A stretch of DNA of 64,000 nt from Sphingomonas psychrotolerans (GCF_002796605.1 NZ_CP024923.1:4719501-4783500), one strand, 5' to 3'; shown: positions 27,001 through 35,668, counted from the stretch's first letter. A program made the numbers and translations. The notes: generated by a model not told the origin, from the letters alone.

Positions 27001-30000
27001 GCGATCCCGGGCGCGTTGCGCCTCGTCGAGAATACGGGAAGCGGCGCGCCGCTGCCGGGGCAGAGCGCGACGATGCTCGACGGCAGCGTCGTCGTCGGCG
27101 GCACCTATGGCTATGCCGACACCGGCATCGCGGAATCGACGCGCCACGCGTTCACCGTGCAAAGCCGTGACAGCTTCCTCAAATATTCGAACATCGTCAC
27201 GACGAGCGGCTCCAACACGCTGGTAAAGAATGCCTCCGACAAGGGCGTGGCCCGGCCGCGCCTGCCGCTCGATGCCGCGCGGGTGATCCTCAGCCCGCTC
27301 ACCGAGCTTCGTATCGCCGGAGTGTTCGATACGCGCGCGGCCGAGGGCGGGCAGGGCGGCCAGTTCGACCTGCTCGGCACGAACGTCGTCATCGCCGCGG
27401 ACGACAGCCAGCAGACTCCCGGCGCGCTGACGGTCGGCGCCTCGACTCTGGCGAGCCTCGGCGCGACCAGCCTGCTAATTGGCGGTCAGCGCAGCGACGG
27501 TGCCGATGGCACCACCGCGATCCATCCCAGCGCCGGGTCGATCCTGATCAAAAGCGGCGTGACGCTAGACACCCCCGAGCTGCTGCTCGCGGTCGGCGGC
27601 ACCGGTTCGGCGCTGACGATCGAAGACGGCGTGACGCTCAAGGCGAGCGGCGCGCTCGGGACACAGCCGGCGACCGGTTATACCGCATCGACCGCGGGCT
27701 CGCTGCTACGGCTAGCCAATGGCGCTGAGCGCCTCGTCTCGCGCTCCGCCACCGGCGGGTCGTCGATCAATATCGGCGCGGCAAGCATCAGCGGCACGTC
27801 ACTGGCGCTGGACACCAGCGGAACCTTCGCGGTCGCCGATCAGGCGGCGATCGCCGCGGATCGGATCGCGATCAGCGGCAGCGCGCTTCAGTTCGATTCG
27901 AGCGCGCAGGCGGCGGGGCAACCCGGCATCATCGGCGCGGCGCTCGAGGCGAAGCTCGCCGCGGCGCGACAGCTTACCGTGCGTTCGCCGGGCGCCATCC
28001 GCTTCTCGGCCGGGACCCATCGCTTCAACGGCCTTGTCCTCGATACCGCGACGCTCGCCGCCGTCGCCGATACCGCGGCCGACGGCGCAGTGACGATCGA
28101 TGCGGGCGATGTCCGCCTGCTCAATGCGGGTAATGGCGCGGACGGCTGCCGCGTGGCGGGCTTCTGCGGCGCGGCGAGCGCGCTGACGCTCAACGCCGCG
28201 ACGCTCAGCTTCGGCGCCAACGCCGTGCGGGCTTCGGGCTTCGCCGACTCGGTGACGCTCGCCGCGACCGGCGGCATCTATGTCGAGGGCAAGGGCTCCT
28301 TCTCGGCGGGCAACGCCGCGCTCGCGTTGCGTGCGCCCTTCCTCGCCGATCGCGCACTGTCCGCCGATCCGCGCGCGCAGAAGGTGCGGCCCGAATACAG
28401 TTTCCTCACCAACGCCGGCTTCACGCTATCCGCGCCGGCGGGCGCGTCCGCATCGACGCCGAGCGGCAATGCCGCGCCGGGCGCCAGCATCAGCATCGGC
28501 ACGAAGGACGCTCCGGTGCTTTCGGCGAAGATCGTCGGCAGCCTGATCCGCGCATCGTCCGGCATCATCGATGTCGAGGCGAAGGGCGACATCGCCTTGA
28601 CGGGTGCGACACTCTCGACGCCGGGCTATGAAAAGACCTTCGGAGACAGTGTCGACGCAGTGACCGTGTCGGCGGGCGGCGGGACGATCAACCTGCTGTC
28701 GAAGAACGGCAATCTGACCGTCGATGCGGCGAGTACCCTGATCGTCGATAGCGGCACCGGATCGGCCGGAGCGCTGAACCTGCTCGCCGGCAATGGCGCG
28801 ATCACGCTCGCCGCGACGCTCAACCCGGGGGTGCAGGGCAATCGCCAGAGTTCACTGGTCTTTGATTCGGGCCGGTCCGGCTTCGATCTGAGCGGGTTCG
28901 TGACTCGCTACGGCCGGTTGTTCGGCGGCGACGTGGCGGTGCGGAGCGGTGCGGGTGACCTCGCGCTCGCGGCGGGTCAGACGCTGAAGGCGAAAAATGT
29001 CAGCCTCACCGCCGATGGCGGGCGCATCACCGTCGCGGGGACGATCGACACCTCGGGCGTGAACATTGCGGGAATGACCGCCGACCAGGCGCGCAACGCC
29101 GCAGTCGACGGCGGCGACATCGCGCTTTGGGGCCGTGGCGGCGTGACGCTCACTGCCACCGCGAAGCTCGACACGCACACCAGCGGCCATGCTGACACCG
29201 ACAGCCGGGCCGCCTCGGCCGGAGAGGTGACGATCGGGATCGAAGCGGCGGACGCGGCGATCGATATCGCGAACGGCGCGATCATCGATGTCGGTGCGCG
29301 CCGCACCCAGGCGGCGCTGGCCGCGGGCGAGACCGGCGCACGGCTGATCCCGCAAGTGATCACCGATCCGGTCAGCGGCAATCCGGTCACCGTCTATCGC
29401 TATGCCGCGGCGGACACCGGCGGGACCGTTCATCTGCGCGCGCCGGTGCTCGGTACGGGCGAGGACAAGGTCGCGGTCAGCCTGCGCGGTTCTATCCTGG
29501 GCGCCGATACCGTTCAGCTCGAGGCGTTCAAGCGCTACGATCTCGATGTGCTGGCGAGCAGCGGCCTCTATTCGGGGATCACTCGCGATGCCGACGGGAC
29601 CTTGCTGCTCAACATGGCGGCGAGCAGCGCCGCCGGCGGCAAGTTCAATCCGTTCACCGAGAATTTCGCGCTGGCCGATGGCGGATCGTCGGTGGTCCGT
29701 TTCATCCAGGATTTCGACGTCTCCACCATGGACGGCAGCAGCCTTGACGGAGTCCGCCTGCGCCCCGGAGTCGAGCTTGCTTCGGACGGCAGCATCAAGA
29801 CGACGACCCAGTGGAATCTAGCCGCGGCGACCTTCTCGCCCGAACAGATCCAGGCGGCCGTGAACGCCGGGGTACTCGAAGTGATCCCCGAACTGAGCAC
29901 CGGCGGGCAGACGCAATATCGGCTGGTGCCCGGTCAGGAAGGCACGCTGCTCGATCGCTTCGCCACCTTCCTCTATCGCACGGGCGGCTCCGCGCGCGGC

Positions 30001-33000
30001 GAGGCGCCGGTCATGACGCTGCGCGCAGGCGGGAACCTGACCGTCAACCGCAGCATCAGCGACGGCTTCTTCAGTTTCCGCGACAAATCGAACCCCGCCT
30101 ATATCAACTGGCAGCTCGGCGGCGGCGACCGCAGCTATTCGCCGGCGCTCCAATTCTCGTGCGGCGGCGCCACCGGCTCGTGCGCCAACATCCCGAGCTA
30201 TGGCTCGGGCAATCCGGGCGTGCCGCGAACGCTGACCATCTCGCTGAGCGCGCAGGCGGCGCAGGGCGACTTCAACGGCAATCCCTTCGTCAATTCGCCG
30301 CTCGCGCTGGCGGGCAACGGCGCGGCAGGCGGGGGCGAGGCGGGGGACTCGCTGGGCTTTGCCGAGCTCTTCCCGCTGCTCGACGGCAATGTCGCGATGC
30401 ATTCGTCCGATCTGCGGCTCGTCGCGGGCGCAAACAGCGTGCTGTCGGCGAACCCGCTCCACGTCGATCGCGCGCTCGACGCGGACATGATCGTGGCGGG
30501 CGAATATAGCTACAGGCTCACCGCCACCGGGACGGTCAGCTTCGACGATCCGCTGCAGTTCAGGCTCATCAACTCGGCCGCGGCCAACCCGATCGACTTC
30601 AACATCGGCGACACGCTCAACCTGAGCGACTCGACCGCGCAGCTCGATCAGCTGCGCGGCGATGCCTATACCCAGCTGAACTGGGGCAATTCGGCAGGCC
30701 TGGGCGTGGACGCGCGCACGGCGGCGCTGCTTTATTTCGCGGGCAAGGGCTATAGCTTCGTCGGATCGCCGACCCAGCCTACGGGCATCTCGGCACCGCT
30801 CTCGGAAATCATCGGATTCCTGCAATCGTTCGAGCCGACCTATCTGGCCGGGCTGGCGAACGGACGCACGGGATATACCGCCAACCGTACCCCGGCGATC
30901 ACCAGCTATGGCAGCGCCGACCAGGCCCATGTCCGCTCCTATGTGCGGACCGGCGACGGTTCGATCCAGCTCGCGGCATCGCGCGACGTGGATCTGCGCG
31001 GCGCTGCGAACCTCGCCGATCGAAATGCGGTCACCTATCGCCAGCAGAACGGCACCGCGACGGCCGGCCCCAATTACGGCAACAGCCCGAGCGCCTCGGT
31101 CGAGTTCTCGGCGGCGGCGGTCTACACCGCTGGCGTGCGGGTGGCGAAAGCCGATGTCAGCGCGCGGATCATCGGCGGCGGATTGGTTACGATCCGTCCC
31201 GACAGCCCCTATCTCGATGCGGCGTCCGAGAAGGTAGACTTCATCCCGACGCCCAAGGGGCTGTCCGATACCCAGCCGCTGCTGGCTTATGGCGGCGGCG
31301 ATCTCTCGCTCATGGCGGGCAGGGACGTGCTCGGCAATCGCGACGTCTGGAGCGAACGCTGGCTCGATGCCGGCCCGACCGGCGGCCAGATCAGCCAGCG
31401 GTGGCGCACCGGCGGGGTCGGGATCGACACCGAGATCGGCATTGCGCCGCGCTACTTCACCTCGGGAGTCGGCGCGCTCGCTGGCGGCGACGTGACGATC
31501 GACGCGGGGCGCGATGTTGTCGAACTCATGGTCGCGCTCACCAACGGCGTTACGACAGCGTCGACTGCGCCGGATGCAGTGATGCTCGCGTTCGGCAACG
31601 GCAATCTCGCACTGACCGCCGGCCGTGACATCCTCGCGGGCAAATTCGACATGGCGTCGGGGGCTGCCGCGATCCACGCCGGGCGCGACATCGGCGCCTT
31701 CGGGCTCGAGCCGGTCATGGCTGGAATAGGTGAGACGGTTCCGCCCCAATATGCGCGGATCCGCCTCGCCGATGCCGTGGTCGACGTCTCGGCCAAGGGA
31801 TCAGTGAGCTTGGCCAGCGTATCGGCGCTCGGGGTGGACAGCACCGCGCCGCAATCGGCCAATTCGGCCGGCTTCTTCAGCCCGGCCGCCGCGATCGGCA
31901 TTTCGGCCAATGAGAAGGTTGAGATAGCGCCGCCCTTGTTGACCGCAAGTTGGGATTACGGCCTGCAGCCGCGAGAGCTCCTTGCGACTGGCAGCATTCC
32001 CCGGTTTGTCCAGCTTCTCCCACCGACCGTGTCGCTCACCTCGCTGACGGGCAGCGTGGCCTTGCCCGCCGAGCCGCAGCAATTGCTCTATCCTTCGCCG
32101 ATCGGCCAGTTGCGCCTGTTCAGCGATGGCGACATCAAGGATCTGTCGATCGCGATGAGCGACGTCGACCCGGGACTGCTCGCCGGCGCCTTCGTCGCCA
32201 ATGTCGGCTTCTTCTATCAATTCCCCTATGTCGTCACGGATACGACCGACGCGCAGCTTCGCGCCGCGCACAACCGGCGCATCACCCATGCGGGCGATCC
32301 CGAGCCGGTGCGGATCTACAGCAACGGCGACATCCTGAATTCGGCGATCTTCCTGCCCAAACAGGCGCGGATCACCGCGGCCGGCGACATCGTCGACATG
32401 TTCTTCAACGGGCAGAATCTGGCCCGGGGCGACGTGACCCGCATCCGGGCGGGCGGGGACATTTTCGGGACGATGGCGTCGACCTCGGATCCGCTGCCTT
32501 ATGTGCGATCGAGCAATTTCATCCTCGGCGGGCCGGGCAGTTTCATCCTCGAGGCCGGCGGCGACATCGGGCCGTTCGCGAGCTCCGCCGATATCACTGC
32601 AGGCGGACAGACCTACAGCTTCGCCGGTGGTGTCCGCACGATCGGCAACGAATATAACCCTTGGCTGGCTGACCAGGGCGCGGATTTGCAGCTCCGCTTC
32701 GGCATGGCGGCCGGTGCCGACTACGCGGCGCTGCGCGAGACCTATCTCAACCCGGCGAATTTCGCGAAACTCGACGGCGACCTGTTCGCGCAGGTCACCG
32801 ATGCGTTCGGCAACAAGCGGCCCGATCGCAGCAAGCCGATCTATGCGCCGCTCCTCGCCGAGTGGTTGCGCGACAATGCGCCCGAGGCCTTTGCCGCGAT
32901 CTTCGGCGGCGCCGGCGTCGCGAGCGGCGCTGGGCTCGCGGAAGCGGCTTATGGCCACGCAGGCGCGCTTTACGATGCTTTCGCCGCGATCGACTCGCTG

Positions 33001-33936
33001 CACCAGCAGGATTTCCTGATCAACCGCCTCTATTTCAACGAGGTCGCCGAGGTCGGCAATCGGAGCGGGCCGTCGTTCCAGCAATATGTCCGCGGCTATC
33101 GCGGGATCCAGACGCTGTTCCCGGCGAGCCTCGGCTATACCGATAATCTTGCGCCCTATTCGCTCGATCCTTCGACCGTCTCCGCGGATCATCCGCTCGG
33201 CGAGCCGGTGCGCAACACCGTCGGCGGCCAGCCGCAACGGGCGGAGCGCGTGGTCACCGGCGGCGTCGACCTCCGCCTCGCGACGATCCAGACCGCGCGC
33301 GGCGGGGACGTCACGATCCTGGGGCCCGGCGGCGATGTCATCGCGGGCTCGGTAGTCCGTACGGCGGACCAGGCGGTGCGCCGGGCGACGGCGTTTCAGG
33401 TGAACGCGGGAACGGTTCGATCGCGCCTCGAGCTCGGCTGGGTCACCGGGAGCGAGGGCGCAAGATTCGCCTCCGTCCCCTTGGGCTATGAAGGCCTGCT
33501 GACGTTGCGCGGCGGCGAGATCCACGCGTTCACCGACGGCGACTTCATCCTCAACCAGAGCCGCGCTTTCACCCAGCAGGGCGGCGACATCGTCATGTGG
33601 TCGTCCAACGGCGACCTCAACGCCGGTCAGGGGCCGAAGAGCGCCTCCAATTTCCCGCCGATCACCTTGCGGTTCGACGAGAACGGACTTTCGGACGTCA
33701 ACAGCGCGGGCAGCGTCTCGGGTGCGGGCATCGGCACGTTCAGGCGGACGCCCGACGATCTTGCCTCCGACGTGATTCTCATCGCGCCGGTGGCGAAGTC
33801 GACGCTGGCGACGCCGGGGTTCGCGCATCGGGCAATGTCGTGGTCGCCGCTGCGCGCGTCGCCAACGCCGACAATTTCAAGGCTGCGGGCGACATCACCG
33901 GCGTGCCGAGCCAGAGCGGCATCAATGTTGCGGTGA
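21043..33936 (+). CDS. Giant two-partner-secretion adhesin (filamentous haemagglutinin family), frameshifted near its 3' end
   Basis: It encodes 4,297 residues as read. A signal peptide (RRHLLLLGASVATLACSLGS, cleavage near AGAQ) leads to a TPS/haemagglutinin-activity domain at about residues 140-410 (SWNKFNVGANTTLQFNQKE, VVLNRAGIIFGKNSQVNTRS). Some 3,600 residues of Gly/Ala/Asp-rich beta-helix follow. A DUF3739-type C-terminal module comes last (GGDIVMWSSNGDLNAGQGPK). The ATG at 21043 has GGAG about 7 bases upstream. After APV (33787-33792) the frame departs from the family: it reads an Arg/Ser-rich tail and stops at 33936, while the expected GEVDAGDAGVRASGN continues in the next frame to 34121. 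Secreted by the TpsB protein at 14349; likely a surface adhesin. Restoring one base gives about 4,359 residues. Confidence 0.92.
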   Translation: MTIRRVPSSGRARRHLLLLGASVATLACSLGSTPAGAQTMGAMLRQQAGAPRPQAQQPSAAPLRSPTMQGALARQRSTQSRIAQIRTYASALRQAVTRTGASDGLSPDGLDPTEAIREAIAATRAGDTARANQLLVSAGAANDTTGLKTWEGAGLPSQSVVDGRTVVMIDQTKERALLSWNKFNVGANTTLQFNQKENGVARPGWVAVNRVTNATDPSLILGNLKADGTVVVLNRAGIIFGKNSQVNTRSLLASTLELGNAVILTQGVGTRVASIRDRNSYYFENGLFAPANRTADRTSESDGAALLVSGIAEQNGGDVRFVSAVEGGIVVDSGAQLSMATGGFLILAAPEIRSAGRLSAVEGQVSLQAGRAVSFIESTGAATGADPYVRGYKLNSFFYGIGSNPQLPRDPLPGDGRIIVDGIIVSRRGYLSLGTSPYGSIESHGLLSTTTSVSRNGKISITGGNILLAGAADPGKASGIEMIADDNGETIPQGSASEPATFKASQLEIGTQVQVPNVPVGSLLSTNFTMGQNALIYAPGANVTVGATVGAAALGAVSGLAFGRIEIASGATIDVSGYKDVQLAASRNSIEITPVKRNELRDTPNYREVALDGNFTLNGATLYVDPRLSGVREDGVAWVGSPLIEAGSLAGQIGVTAQEFMTRGGSVSLLTSDLSPRDNLSASTAPSIHIARDATIDFSGGWVNYAAGTVRTSRLVTDDGRIVDIGKADPNDHYVGVVDGFIEVQPRFGVLRTYLNASGQGLRFDAAYDEGRDAGRLTISAPAVAVDGSFYGNSFAGARQIAAGVRPSLASTLAGDGRRFQRSRYELPTAGSVSFKTLGDMLVYHGERGAAESNRAELLLSDTMLSGAGLSALSLEATGSVTFAGGNPFTLQAADALRITGASKLALAPGGALTVLAGRTIRFDGTVTANSGSIDATTRTNTVRDGLPGPNGSAFRTGLYGTGLGDDLARLYAADPGALNPYDVVVTGTLSTAGLWVNDYAEQGAPRGGAFSDGGSIRLTAAPNFLSAIGTSLDTATQAVDLSGSIRVSGTLNVMSGGYVTATGSLLLDGMGGDVSLVAATRYASTSLTDSGRLTAGDPAYSNIPLGGEGSQSVDFTPLPVGTPFGLAVLPTLVPDPRTTVDIGGASILGFGFGGGGTFALVAPDISFGSDNHAGATHIGFDFFQKTGFGTLDLSSYRSKIVDDVFTNGRAGKSAFLETTRFEVRGGETLDLTQWLLPAVLTADQSLALRTLGTGADLSGQSFLAPSRMDAAWDRKAAHLVLGGLTEFDVLAGGTITGAAEASLTVAKLYNGGTIALRGGTISQRNDLPNDLVVGGLGVRAADLGGNGIAEAFGGGTDALGRFDENARNAAGVTDPASAGRIITNAELVSRDGADRLIYFLGRLSAAQGILLDNGSVTDLSGVALLNPRAPFQPGGAQIRVGRVLDGGSILLRAGEIASRTTRFGVNTSVLDSNSFVRADGARLDISGTSAFLDQPTGLGNFAPYLEWSAAGTISALGGGSLGTTPIDAHGGVAQAQGGTLEWLRPTLGANANGGADYLYAGTVAASGFDSLIARNALTLDGDFSLSLRKSLMVLSQDPTEGAPIRPDADVYISATQGTRAAVAASYIRFASRLGDPLFEIHPAVAGDAQVTFAAGGQGIDLVGAIAMDRSIASVALRSPGDVRLIGVNDRGAGEFAYNGQFVVNGDLLIDARRTYATTGTGNLQALLEGRPEAFSRPYTLAALGDHSITFGNSYLDASAPPPLSAGTHLRILAARIEQNGYLAAPLGLLELGSNTATTVRSASILPTRSVTLGAGSVTTVSGAGLKVPYGTTTDLIEYYFPTIATPITRLPTGQLNLAAAAIVEQAGARIDGRGGGDVFAYEFQSGVGGSRDVLDRINRDPYSSNHFDPVTGRGYQYADRRQVFALVPVSQAGKIAAYDPLYSADYGSAGSVDLYGANAGMTVKLDGAPGVPAGEYLLVPAKYALAIPGALRLVENTGSGAPLPGQSATMLDGSVVVGGTYGYADTGIAESTRHAFTVQSRDSFLKYSNIVTTSGSNTLVKNASDKGVARPRLPLDAARVILSPLTELRIAGVFDTRAAEGGQGGQFDLLGTNVVIAADDSQQTPGALTVGASTLASLGATSLLIGGQRSDGADGTTAIHPSAGSILIKSGVTLDTPELLLAVGGTGSALTIEDGVTLKASGALGTQPATGYTASTAGSLLRLANGAERLVSRSATGGSSINIGAASISGTSLALDTSGTFAVADQAAIAADRIAISGSALQFDSSAQAAGQPGIIGAALEAKLAAARQLTVRSPGAIRFSAGTHRFNGLVLDTATLAAVADTAADGAVTIDAGDVRLLNAGNGADGCRVAGFCGAASALTLNAATLSFGANAVRASGFADSVTLAATGGIYVEGKGSFSAGNAALALRAPFLADRALSADPRAQKVRPEYSFLTNAGFTLSAPAGASASTPSGNAAPGASISIGTKDAPVLSAKIVGSLIRASSGIIDVEAKGDIALTGATLSTPGYEKTFGDSVDAVTVSAGGGTINLLSKNGNLTVDAASTLIVDSGTGSAGALNLLAGNGAITLAATLNPGVQGNRQSSLVFDSGRSGFDLSGFVTRYGRLFGGDVAVRSGAGDLALAAGQTLKAKNVSLTADGGRITVAGTIDTSGVNIAGMTADQARNAAVDGGDIALWGRGGVTLTATAKLDTHTSGHADTDSRAASAGEVTIGIEAADAAIDIANGAIIDVGARRTQAALAAGETGARLIPQVITDPVSGNPVTVYRYAAADTGGTVHLRAPVLGTGEDKVAVSLRGSILGADTVQLEAFKRYDLDVLASSGLYSGITRDADGTLLLNMAASSAAGGKFNPFTENFALADGGSSVVRFIQDFDVSTMDGSSLDGVRLRPGVELASDGSIKTTTQWNLAAATFSPEQIQAAVNAGVLEVIPELSTGGQTQYRLVPGQEGTLLDRFATFLYRTGGSARGEAPVMTLRAGGNLTVNRSISDGFFSFRDKSNPAYINWQLGGGDRSYSPALQFSCGGATGSCANIPSYGSGNPGVPRTLTISLSAQAAQGDFNGNPFVNSPLALAGNGAAGGGEAGDSLGFAELFPLLDGNVAMHSSDLRLVAGANSVLSANPLHVDRALDADMIVAGEYSYRLTATGTVSFDDPLQFRLINSAAANPIDFNIGDTLNLSDSTAQLDQLRGDAYTQLNWGNSAGLGVDARTAALLYFAGKGYSFVGSPTQPTGISAPLSEIIGFLQSFEPTYLAGLANGRTGYTANRTPAITSYGSADQAHVRSYVRTGDGSIQLAASRDVDLRGAANLADRNAVTYRQQNGTATAGPNYGNSPSASVEFSAAAVYTAGVRVAKADVSARIIGGGLVTIRPDSPYLDAASEKVDFIPTPKGLSDTQPLLAYGGGDLSLMAGRDVLGNRDVWSERWLDAGPTGGQISQRWRTGGVGIDTEIGIAPRYFTSGVGALAGGDVTIDAGRDVVELMVALTNGVTTASTAPDAVMLAFGNGNLALTAGRDILAGKFDMASGAAAIHAGRDIGAFGLEPVMAGIGETVPPQYARIRLADAVVDVSAKGSVSLASVSALGVDSTAPQSANSAGFFSPAAAIGISANEKVEIAPPLLTASWDYGLQPRELLATGSIPRFVQLLPPTVSLTSLTGSVALPAEPQQLLYPSPIGQLRLFSDGDIKDLSIAMSDVDPGLLAGAFVANVGFFYQFPYVVTDTTDAQLRAAHNRRITHAGDPEPVRIYSNGDILNSAIFLPKQARITAAGDIVDMFFNGQNLARGDVTRIRAGGDIFGTMASTSDPLPYVRSSNFILGGPGSFILEAGGDIGPFASSADITAGGQTYSFAGGVRTIGNEYNPWLADQGADLQLRFGMAAGADYAALRETYLNPANFAKLDGDLFAQVTDAFGNKRPDRSKPIYAPLLAEWLRDNAPEAFAAIFGGAGVASGAGLAEAAYGHAGALYDAFAAIDSLHQQDFLINRLYFNEVAEVGNRSGPSFQQYVRGYRGIQTLFPASLGYTDNLAPYSLDPSTVSADHPLGEPVRNTVGGQPQRAERVVTGGVDLRLATIQTARGGDVTILGPGGDVIAGSVVRTADQAVRRATAFQVNAGTVRSRLELGWVTGSEGARFASVPLGYEGLLTLRGGEIHAFTDGDFILNQSRAFTQQGGDIVMWSSNGDLNAGQGPKSASNFPPITLRFDENGLSDVNSAGSVSGAGIGTFRRTPDDLASDVILIAPVAKSTLATPGFAHRAMSWSPLRASPTPTISRLRATSPACRARAASMLR

Positions 33937-34121
33937 CTCCCAACGGCGCCAACGAGGCACAGGCACAGCTCCGCGAAGTGACGCGGGCGGCGCAGCCCCC
34001 GGCCGACCGCCGCTCGATCATCACCGTCGACGTGCTGGGGCCGGTCGGCGACGGCCGCTGCGAGGATCGCAACCGGAGCGACGACCCGGACTGCGCGCCC
34101 GATCGCGGCAATCCGCAGTGA
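33792..34121 (+). pseudogene. Displaced C-terminal coding segment of the giant adhesin
   Basis: In the frame shifted relative to the main adhesin frame, the DNA encodes GEVDAGDAGVRASGNVVVAA, then AARVANADNFKAAGDITGVP and a charged tail ending DPDCAPDRGNPQ before TGA at 34119-34121. This matches position for position the end of the paralog at 1-2886 (GVIDAGEAGIRVSGNVNLAA ... NAANIKVQGD). A single missing G in GTGGC at 33790-33794 explains the break, and adding one base makes the total length divisible by three. It is either a true frameshift mutation or a base-calling error. Confidence 0.85.
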
Positions 34122-34162
34122 CGATGCGAACTCAATAGCGACACCTTCTTCGGAGATTTGAT

Positions 34163-35614
34163 ATGGCCGGCGATCCCTCTAATCCGTTCAACGACAAATT
34201 GGCGCAGCTGAACGGCGTAACCTTCGATCTGGGCGATCTTGCGCAGGCAACCCCCGACGATGTGACACGGTCGGGAAATAACCTCGTGGCGTCAGGCTAT
34301 TCGAGTACGATCAATCCAGGGACGCTGAATGTCGTAAATTATACCTACGTAGCCGGATTTGCCAACGGTGGCGACTATACGCCACCGGTATTCGGCATAA
34401 TCACGTTCGACAATATCGAAGACACGTTCAATGGGGGGTTACAACAATATGCGATCATCGGGTTCTCGCCGGATGGCCTGATACTGTATCGGGTATTGTA
34501 CAGAGATACGATGCAGTACAATACGATCGATAACATGGACACCCGCTACAACATTGCGATGTTGAGCGAGGATGGTTTCGGGCCGGGTGCTTTCACTTTC
34601 CCCGTGACCTTCGGCTATGACCCGAGCGTCTATCCGATCTGCTTTGCCGAGGGTACGCACATCCTCACCCCCTCGGGTCCGCGCGCGGTCGAGGAACTGG
34701 CCGCGGGCGAGGCGGTGCTGACCGCCGGGGGCGAAGCGCGGCCGGTCAAATGGATCGGCTGGATGACCGCGCGTCCCGCGCGCTATCCGCGCCCGGACGA
34801 AGTCAATCCAATCCGCGTCAAGGCACACGCCTTTGCGCCGAACGTTCCCGAGCGCGACGTGCGGCTGTCGCCGGGCCATGCCGTCCATGTCGAAGGCGTG
34901 CTCGTGCCCGTCGGCCACCTCGTCAACGGTGCGACGATCGTTCGGGAAGCGGTCGAATCGATCCGCTATTTCCACATCGAGCTTGAGACGCACGACGTCC
35001 TGCTCGCCGAAGGGCTGCCCTGCGAAAGCTATCTCGACGACGGCAATCGCGCGAGCTTCGCGAACTCGGGCGAAGCCGTGGTGCTGCACGGCCGGCTCGA
35101 TCCGAAGAGCTGGGACGATGCCTGCGCGCCGATGGTCGCGGCGGGTCCACAACTCGTCGAGATCCAGCAGCGGCTTCATGCGCGCGCCGGAGAGCTCGGC
35201 TGGCTGCACAGCGAGGAGGCCGGCCTCTCGATCGTCGCGGACGGCGTCGAGATCGCGCCGCTCCATGTCGCGGCGAACCGCTATTGGTTCGCGATCCCCG
35301 CGGCGGCCGAAGTGACGCTGCGCTCGAATTGCGGCGTGCTGGCGCAACTCGTTCCCGGCCTCGCCGACCACCGCCAGCTGGGTGTGGCGGTGTCGCAACT
35401 GCGCATCGACGGCGAAGCGATCGCGCTCGATGCCGAAGCGTTCGGCAAGGGCTTCTACCCGACCGAGCGGCACGAGCATCTCGGCTGGCGCTGGAGCGAT
35501 GGCGCGGCGACGCTCCAGCTCGAAGGGACTGCGCCGGTGCTGCTCGAAATCGAGCTCACCATGGTCGCCCCGTCGTGGATCAGCGCGGTGCCGACGCTCC
35601 GCATCGTGGCGTGA
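34163..35614 (+). CDS. Hint-domain protein (Hedgehog/intein type, Hint_2-like)
   Basis: A 483-residue protein. The first about 155 residues are an unrecognised, aromatic-rich domain with noticeably more AT-rich codons than the rest. A Hint_2-type domain then begins at about residue 160 with CFAEGTHILTPSGPRAVEEL, followed by AGEAVLTAGGEARPVKWIGW and the block with RLSPGHAVHV and FHIELETHDVLLAEGLPCES. Hint domains can cleave or splice at their first Cys. In these bacterial proteins they are found in secreted proteins, often with RTX or adhesin partners. GGAG precedes the ATG by 7 bases. It starts 41 bp after the adhesin's natural stop and is closed by a strong hairpin, so it ends the adhesin operon. 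No signal peptide is seen; the substrate is unknown. Confidence 0.85.
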   Translation: MAGDPSNPFNDKLAQLNGVTFDLGDLAQATPDDVTRSGNNLVASGYSSTINPGTLNVVNYTYVAGFANGGDYTPPVFGIITFDNIEDTFNGGLQQYAIIGFSPDGLILYRVLYRDTMQYNTIDNMDTRYNIAMLSEDGFGPGAFTFPVTFGYDPSVYPICFAEGTHILTPSGPRAVEELAAGEAVLTAGGEARPVKWIGWMTARPARYPRPDEVNPIRVKAHAFAPNVPERDVRLSPGHAVHVEGVLVPVGHLVNGATIVREAVESIRYFHIELETHDVLLAEGLPCESYLDDGNRASFANSGEAVVLHGRLDPKSWDDACAPMVAAGPQLVEIQQRLHARAGELGWLHSEEAGLSIVADGVEIAPLHVAANRYWFAIPAAAEVTLRSNCGVLAQLVPGLADHRQLGVAVSQLRIDGEAIALDAEAFGKGFYPTERHEHLGWRWSDGAATLQLEGTAPVLLEIELTMVAPSWISAVPTLRIVA

Positions 35615-35620
35615 TGGCTT

Positions 35621-35651
35621 GCAAAGGCCCGGCCCGCGGCCGGGCCTTTGC
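35621..35651 (+). terminator. Strong hairpin terminator after the Hint gene
   Basis: A perfect 14-bp inverted repeat, GCAAAGGCCCGGCC at 35621-35634 and GGCCGGGCCTTTGC at 35638-35651, with a 3-base loop. It starts 6 bases after the stop codon. No long T-run follows, but the stem is very stable. It probably ends the LuxR-to-Hint transcription unit. Confidence 0.75.
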
Positions 35652-35668
35652 GTGCGAGGAGTTCTTCT

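Noticed and set aside
20797-27162. Several very long minus-strand open frames opposite the giant adhesin
   Set aside because: They arise from codon bias of the adhesin gene, have no ribosome sites and read as low-complexity Arg/Ala/Asp sequence.
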